Shown: positions 58,230-64,000 of the stretch, one piece after another
Layout: each line of letters begins with the position of its first letter
How positions within the stretch are numbered: position 1 is the stretch's first letter
The notes under the pieces: model-generated
What the model saw: the letters and a program-made list of their open reading frames with translations, nothing else
Database searches by the model: none
What the model was told of the DNA's origin: nothing
Program-made: the position numbers and the translations under genes
Assembly (NCBI GenBank): GCA_910589415.1
Contig: OU342630.1
Span: 74,272,186-74,336,185, forward strand
Direction of reading: 5' to 3'
From: Malachius bipustulatus
Lineage: Eukaryota; Arthropoda; Insecta; Coleoptera; Melyridae
Length of the DNA: 64,000 nt

Positions 58230-59990
58230 CTAACATATTCTAGTCGTGCTACATTAACCCCATCAGGTCAGCCTCTTTGAGGAAGGTGACCATCTTGACT
58301 ATTGTTAATGTATCCATGCCCTCCGGTTTGAGGAAATCTCTCCCGAAGATTTTTAATCTGGTTCTTCCCAAAGCGAGACATTAGCGTAGGATGTGTTTTG
58401 CTGTTTCATCATCCTTCAAGCACAGGGGCCATTCAGCGCTGTTCGCTAAAACATCTTGTGCAGACGATGGTTCAGCTTGCAATGCCCAGTATACAGGTGT
58501 CTCAAGATTTCTTTATCAAGGGATATCCGCGTTATTTCAAAAAATAAACAAATGAAATTCGGGAAAATCAACCATACCCCTAAGGCTTTGCAGCGGCACC
58601 CTCAATGCCCCTTTACGCCTTTCTACCCCTAAGTAATCATCCCCTACTTTTTTTTTTCAAATGACACCCCCATATTTTTTTTTACCAACAGGATTGTTGA
58701 CTTCTTTCTGAATACAATGTCACCCGATTTTTTTAAATCGAGACATATCTAGCACGCCGAAAACAATATAATATCATAACAAACGAGGGTTGTCAAGGAG
58801 TTGTAATTGCTTGTTTTTTGTGTTAATGTTTCCTCCAACCACCCTAACTAGTAATACCGATGTTAATGGTATAGGGGTTAATAATAATAATTGCTTCTGT
58901 GATTTTAATGTCATATTAAATGTTAATTGTTATTCCTTGACAACCCTCGCTGTTATGATATTATATTGTTTTCGGCGTGCTAGATATGTCTCGATATAAA
59001 AAATTGTGTGACATTGTATTCAGAAAGAAGTCAACAATCCTGTTGGGCAAAAAAAATATGGGGGTGTCATTTGAAAAAAAAGTAGAGGATGATTACTTTG
59101 GGGTGGAAAGGCGTAAAGGGGCATTGAGGGTGCAGGTGCAAAAGCCTTAGGGGTATGGTTGAAGTTTTCTGAATTTCATTTGTTTATTTTTTGAAATAAC
59201 GTGAATATCCCTTGATAAAGAAATATTGGGACACCCTGTATAGGTCGATTACGGCTTTCAGTTCTTTCCTGTTAAGTTCCAATAGTTTTTTTGGTCCTTT
59301 TTTCGAAGTCCTGTATAAACGTCTTCGAATGCTTTAATCTTGATAAGTTACGCCAGTGATAGAGGACTTCCCTCTCAGTCCAGTTGCCTATTGTCGTTTT
59401 GGCAATGTTAGGTGATATGCCAAATGCTAGTTCTGGTCCAATAAGTTCGGATTTGGTAACTTTCCTGGCCAGAGAGTCAAAATAACTTCGGTCTCTCCGT
59501 ATACAGCGTGGCCCGGAATCTAGATCAGAGTTACTTCATTGTTCTTTGCTAGGGCATTCAATTAATTCAATTAACTTCGAGCCAGCGCTACACACCCCAG
59601 CTGCAGTTCCTGTGGATCTTTTGGATCAGTCGGTGAACCATTTGAAATCGGCTGTTAAGAGTTCATTTCTATTGTCCTCCAACACGTCTCTTCATCCCGG
59701 TAGAAGGACTCTGTAAGCAGAGCGATTCATGATGGTCTTAGGCATTATATCCGAGGATATACTCAGTAGACTGTGATTTTCTATGTCATTCAGTAACCTG
59801 GTTCGCTCCAAGTTAAATGTATTTGGCAATAGCTTATTCTTGCCATCAGTAGCACTGTATATGTAGTCCATCTGGCCTCTCTCAGAGGTGATAAGTGCTG
59901 TAGCAGTTCCATAGCCGCCGACGGGATTTTCAGTAGAAAATGTCTTGAAGCTGAAACCTCACTGAAGAAAGTCCCAGATTAGGAATGATC
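58230..59990 (-). mobile_element. LINE remnant with RNase H-region sequence, minus strand, split by a foldback
   Basis: On the minus strand, broken frames give IPGH, then an E...LWPGKLP segment that corresponds to the (D)SLARKG block. Then come SELIGPELAFG, WTEREVLYHWR, LNRKELKAVIDL and, beyond the inserted foldback, YTGHCKLNHRLHKM. That order is the end of RNase H and the following linker of I/R1/Loa-type LINE polyproteins. Stops and frame changes are frequent. The outer limits are approximate. Confidence 0.65.
58492..59240. repeat. Foldback element (749 bp) inserted in the minus-strand LINE remnant
   Basis: The ends TACAGGTGTCTCAAGATTTC and the inverse TACAGGGTGTCCCAATATTT flank near-complete inverted arms. 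These include TTTATCAAGGGATAT, CCATACCCCTAAGGC, GACTTCTTTCTGAATACAAT, TCGAGACATATCTAGCACGC and ACGAGGGTTGTCAAGGAG. The centre is near 58865. TA flanks both sides. It splits the LINE coding remains, so it is the younger insertion. Confidence 0.92.
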
Positions 59991-60933
59991 GCAAACAAAA
60001 TTTGACTTTAAAAGTGACTACTTAATTCTGAAACATCTTCAAAATTTTGTTTGGGAAAAATTCTCAAAAATAGAGGTGTTCATTAGTGAGACATTTATCG
60101 TGAACTTGTCAATAAGAACTTTCTCGCTTGTGTGGGACAAAAATTGGTCGGCGAGGGAACCAAATTCAGTTGAATGTTGTTAAAGAAGAGCTTGGTCCCT
60201 ATATGCACGTATGATTCTGCAAATCATAGCATTTTTCAACATCAACTCAAACTCAACTATTCAGATGGAGGTATAAAATGCTTGAACAATCTAAGCACAT
60301 GAATACCTATACTTACGAAATCTATGCCATATTTAAATTTCCCAGGTAACGATTATTGTTACAGTTATTACTTTTCTCTTTCATAATATAATAGCTTTTT
60401 TTCTAAAGCATAAAAATACGATGCATGCAAGTCTATCTAAAGTTTTATAATAGATAGGCCACGCTTAGGACATACTCATAAATGTGGTAAAAATATACAA
60501 AACACTTCATATCAGGTGAATTATTAGTAGCAACTTGTAATATTAATTAATATTAGCGCATTTGTTTATATTTATTTTCATTGCTAACATGATAATGCAT
60601 TACTTGCACATTGTATCGTAGCTATAATTTATAATAACCAGTTAGTACCACTTATAACCTTCCCCCATAAGATGAGATAAAGTCATCCACCATCCTATTG
60701 GTCCAGGATTTTGGTAGAGTGTTTATCACATATCTGAGATATTTTTTTTAATAGATAGTTTAAATCATCAGGTTGATAAAGTTAAGGAGTCAAGTGCCTA
60801 TACTGACATTATCATCATATTTCCAATATAAGCTGATATAGTTATTGTTTTCAGTCACACTTGGAAAATAACAATAGAAGCGTGTGTGTGGTGTGGTTGT
60901 GTGCGTGTGTTGTTTTAAAATTCAGTAGCCAAA
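59991..60933. other. Upstream region of the second CD36/SNMP-like gene
   Basis: AT-rich. A GT-rich tract (GTGTGTGTGGTGTGGTTGTG) at about 60881-60910 lies in the presumed 5' UTR, and an initiator-like TCAGTCAC is near 60854. No other feature. Confidence 0.45.
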
Positions 60934-61068
60934 ATGATCGAAATTCCAATTTTGAGGAGTAAGCTGATGATGGGGATTCTCTTCATCGGCTCGTTACTTC
61001 TGATGTTCACAGTTCTGTTTCTGGGAATTTATTATTTCCCAGTAGTCATTGATAATGAAGTTGATAAG
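60934..61068 (+). CDS. First exon of a second CD36/SNMP-like gene (continues off the window)
   Basis: 45 codons from ATG to a GTAAGG donor at 61069. The peptide MIEIPILRSKLMMGILFIGS..LLMFTVLFLGIYYFPVVIDNEVDK has the short basic cytoplasmic start, a ~23-residue membrane span and the FP.(V/L)I...V.K end typical of CD36 family first exons. The first exon of the gene at 24935 (42 codons, also phase 0) has the same plan: ...VLGYKVFPTFVEEKIWE. The remaining exons were not found before 64000 and probably lie to the right. This suggests a local CD36/SNMP cluster on one strand. Confidence 0.75.
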
Positions 61069-61726
61069 GTAAGGTTAATTATGAATATCAACGCAGAAAA
61101 ATCCGCAAATTTTCCCAAGGTTTATAATTTACTCATGGTTTTACTAGAAGTAAAAATTCCTTTTGTAAAGAAAATGAAAGCAACCTGTTGACATTTACGG
61201 AGAAGTAAAAAAATCATAGTGGAAGTGGCCACTGCCAGTACTTAAAAAAAAACAGGGGAGCAAGCTTGAAGAGGGATATTTGTAAAGGTTGAGGACAAAA
61301 ATTTAAAACTTATTGAACTCAATTAATATTCAGAATGAAACTCATTTCATGTTGTCTCCGACCAAGACGGAAGGCACACTACTGCAAATAACTCAAGCGT
61401 AATGTCATATAGGCGTGGTAAGAATATTTTTAAATAATATGGTGTTTTTAGAATTATTTAAAAAGAAGGAATGATACCAAATACCACATCATAGGAGATA
61501 TGTTAAGAAACGTTGGCGTGTTGAGTACTGGAGAACTAGAAGAGAAGTCACAGACTTATATAAGAAAACGTATATAAGATACAAGAACAAGAAGCTTAGA
61601 CTTCTCTCCAGGATAAGAAACTTCAGTTTTAATCGAGAATTAAAATTGTTATCTGGCATTATGTATAATAATCTCCTGAGAAAGCGAAGTTATTTAAATT
61701 ACCTGGGCGTCGATTTATTTTATACA

Positions 61727-63863
61727 TACAGGGTGGTCCAACTTAAAACGTCAGGACTTTACCAAACGATAGATAACGTTAAAATAATGCCAGTTTCTCT
61801 AATACACTTATAGCCGGGAAAGCTTCCTTTTCAAGATACAGGGTGTTAAAGTTTTTGGAAAAAAATAATGTTTTGAGAATATTGTCAAAACGGCTGCTTT
61901 AAAAACATTGAAATTTGGCACGCAGCATGAGCTAAGTATCTTTCATGATTTACGGCTTATGGTGATAAATTGCAAAAACCAGTGGCGGAGATATGGGTGT
62001 GCAATCGCCCTTTTTCAAAAAAAAAATTGACGCCACTGACTCTATGGCAAATTTAATAATTCTATTCAATGCCCCATGTACTCTCTAATTTTTTTCACAA
62101 GGTGCACATTTTTCGATATAATTAAGATTTTCTTAGGTAATGCTAGGCTCTTCACATTACAAAACTAATTTAAATTTCACGAAGTAGACTATGACCAAGG
62201 TTTGACGTTTTAACCAATTTAATATCTGCTTGTTATAATAAGTGTCACTAAACCTCTTTACAACAAACTATTGGTTTTATTTTCAAACATTACGATGCCT
62301 TTCCGATTTTCTAATCAAGAATATGCTGATATGCATGTTATCTATAGATTTTGTGATGGAAATGCGGCAGAAGCAGCTCTAGAATACCGCAGACGATTTC
62401 CCAACAGACGACAGCCACAACATAATGTTTTTTCAAAGGTACATAATCAATTCGTTGAGAGAGGAATAAGGCCCATCATTAGAAATCCTAATCGTCTAAA
62501 TGTTGATACCGTAAGAAGAAACAACCGCATACTACATGAATTTACCAGAAACCCGAGGACAAGTCAAAGAAGAGTGAGTCGAACCACTTGAAATTCTAAA
62601 AGCACAATTTTAAGAGTGTTAAAACGGGATCATCGACATCCTTTTCATCTCCAACCTGTTCATGGTTTACAACCAGGAGATGAAGAACGCAGGATGGTGT
62701 TTTGTAGGTAGCTTCTGGACCAGAATAACAATTTCTTAAGAAATATTCTATGGACAGATGAATCGTATTTTACTCGACGTGGGATTGTAAATTTTCACAA
62801 CCAACATGTGTGGGCTCATGACAATCCTCACGAAATTAGACCACGAAAGTTTCAACACGAATTTAGTGTCAACATTTGGATAGGAATCTACAATGGTAAC
62901 CTCTTTGGCCCTTATAAACTCCCACAGCGACTGAATTCTGAAAATTTCCTTGAGTTGTTGGAGACTGAGAATGCCAATATGTGGGATGACATTCCAGTCG
63001 ATATGTGAAGACAAGGCTGGTTCCAACTAGATGGGTGTCCGGCATATTTTGGTGCAAACGTTCGTAATTGGCTATGAACACACACTTTGAAGGTCGATGG
63101 ATTGGTCGCAGTGGTCCAGTTGCATGGCCTGCACGGTCTCCAGATTTAACCCCCCTGGATTTCTATCTTTGGGGTCATCTGAAAGAAATCGTTTATGCAA
63201 CTCCGGTGCCCCATAGAGAGGAACTCTTGCTTAGGATTCGGAACGCTTGTGCAGATATTTAATCACGACGTGCTAAACAACTCCATCAGAAGACGTTGCC
63301 AGTTATGCATTCAACAGAATGGTTATTTCGAACAATTGTTACATTAGTTAGGTGTTGTTTATTCCTGTTATTTAATTACTTAAGTAAAAGTTATTTGATT
63401 AGAATTTGTCTGTTCTTAAAATGGCTACAGATATTACCTAAGAAAACCTGAATTATCTCGAAAACGGTGCGCCTTGTGAAAAAAATTATAGAGTACTATT
63501 TGTTCTAAAAAGCATGGGGCATTGAATAGAATTATTAAATATGCCATAGAGTCAGTGGCGTCAATTTTTTTTTTGAAAAGGACGATTACACACCCATATC
63601 TCCGCCACTGGTTTTTGCAATTTATCACCATAAGCCGTAAATCATGAAAGATACTTAGCTCATGCTGCGTGCCAAATTTCAATTTTTTTAAAGCAGCCGT
63701 TTTGACGATATTCTCAAAACATTATTTTTTTCCCAAAACTTTGTCACCCTGTATCTTGAAAAAGAAGCTTTCCCGACTATAAGTGTATTAGAGAAACTGG
63801 CATTATTTTAACGTTATCTATCGTTTGGTAAAGTCCTGACGTTTTAAGTTGGACCACCCTGTA
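61727..63863 (+). mobile_element. Mariner-like DNA transposon with ~400-bp terminal inverted repeats, decayed
   Basis: The left end TACAGGGTGGTCCAACTTAA and the right end TTAAGTTGGACCACCCTGTA are perfect inverses. The inverted arms continue for roughly 400 bp: GATAGATAACGTTAAAATAA, CTTATGGTGATAAATTGCAA, CAGTGGCGGAGATATGGGTG and the GTCAGTGGCGTCAA region. A broken transposase lies between them. TA flanks both ends. It lies in the first intron of the second CD36-like gene, if that gene continues rightward. Confidence 0.92.
62295..63262 (+). pseudogene. Mariner/IS630-type transposase of the flanking element, with stops and a frameshift
   Basis: Begins MPFRFSNQEYADMHVIYRFC, the helix-turn-helix start common in this insect transposase family. 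It passes stops near 62589 and 62709 and reads on with ILWTDESYFTRRGIVNFHNQ (first catalytic Asp), NIWIGIYNGNLFGPYKLP, WFQLDGCPAYF (second Asp) and, after a frame change near 63070, ARSPDLTPLDFYLWGHLK (third Asp). The second and third Asp are 128 nt apart, that is 41 or 42 intervening residues depending on how the shift is counted. Mos1-type mariners have 34, so a DD41D-type lineage is likely. It cannot make a full protein. Confidence 0.85.
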
Positions 63864-64000
63864 TATGAGAGAAATGATGTAGCAACGATCCTGAGACTTG
63901 TATTGGCAGAAGACGAGGTTGGTCTAAACAAGTACTCTGAAAAAAATTCTAACTTTTAAGATGCAGTTTTAGCTGAGACTGTTACGCCATTCTGCCTCAA

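Overview
This is nuclear DNA from an insect. Genes have spliced exons with GT..AG introns, and the families are insect ones: an antennal ionotropic receptor (IR), CD36/SNMP-like proteins, an insect-type UGT and c-type lysozymes. Non-coding DNA is AT-rich and dense with TA-flanked foldback elements and non-LTR retrotransposons. The lysozyme style (SGDHG(I/L)FQIS and YWCS/WWCS motifs) suggests a beetle, but I infer that from memory of the family. All genes I could build are on the + strand; - strand coding remains are transposon debris.

Layout. (1) 1-2451: two inverted-repeat elements and a ~180-bp tandem repeat. (2) 2452-14763: a 13-exon IR gene, open at its 5' end, whose introns hold an intact intronless SLC22-like transporter (4882-6474), a decayed DDE transposase and a full LINE with intact EN/RT (about 9600-13755). 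(3) 15.7-24.1 kb: an intact c-type lysozyme (17138-17551), a second lysozyme destroyed by a nested pair of transposons and a frameshift (22306-23981), a duplicated lysozyme 3' flank, and several foldback elements. (4) 24935-39775: a complete 9-exon, 499-residue CD36/SNMP-like gene. Its introns host two intronless same-strand genes: a lysozyme with a 222-residue Ser/Thr/Lys-rich tail (32453-33556) and a Cys-type glutathione peroxidase (35337-35843). (5) 41.2-45.2 kb: a 5'-truncated LINE with a clear target-site duplication, then a complete 4-exon, 530-residue UDP-glycosyltransferase. (6) 46187-50901: a two-exon gene for an unrecognised secreted protein, with a 4-kb intron holding two large palindromes. 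(7) 51-60.9 kb: gene-poor, with a LINE remnant amplified into a 247-bp tandem array and a - strand RNase-H LINE remnant split by a foldback. (8) 60934-64000: the first exon of a second CD36/SNMP-like gene, then a decayed mariner-like transposon with ~400-bp terminal inverted repeats.

Themes. The genes are chemosensory (IR, SNMP-like), detoxifying or redox (UGT, GPx, organic-ion transporter) and antibacterial (lysozymes). Three intronless genes sit inside introns of larger host genes on the same strand, which suggests retroposition. I found no RNA genes, CRISPR arrays or operons. The most unusual coding object is the tailed lysozyme, whose poly(A) signal lies 13 nt before a CD36 exon.
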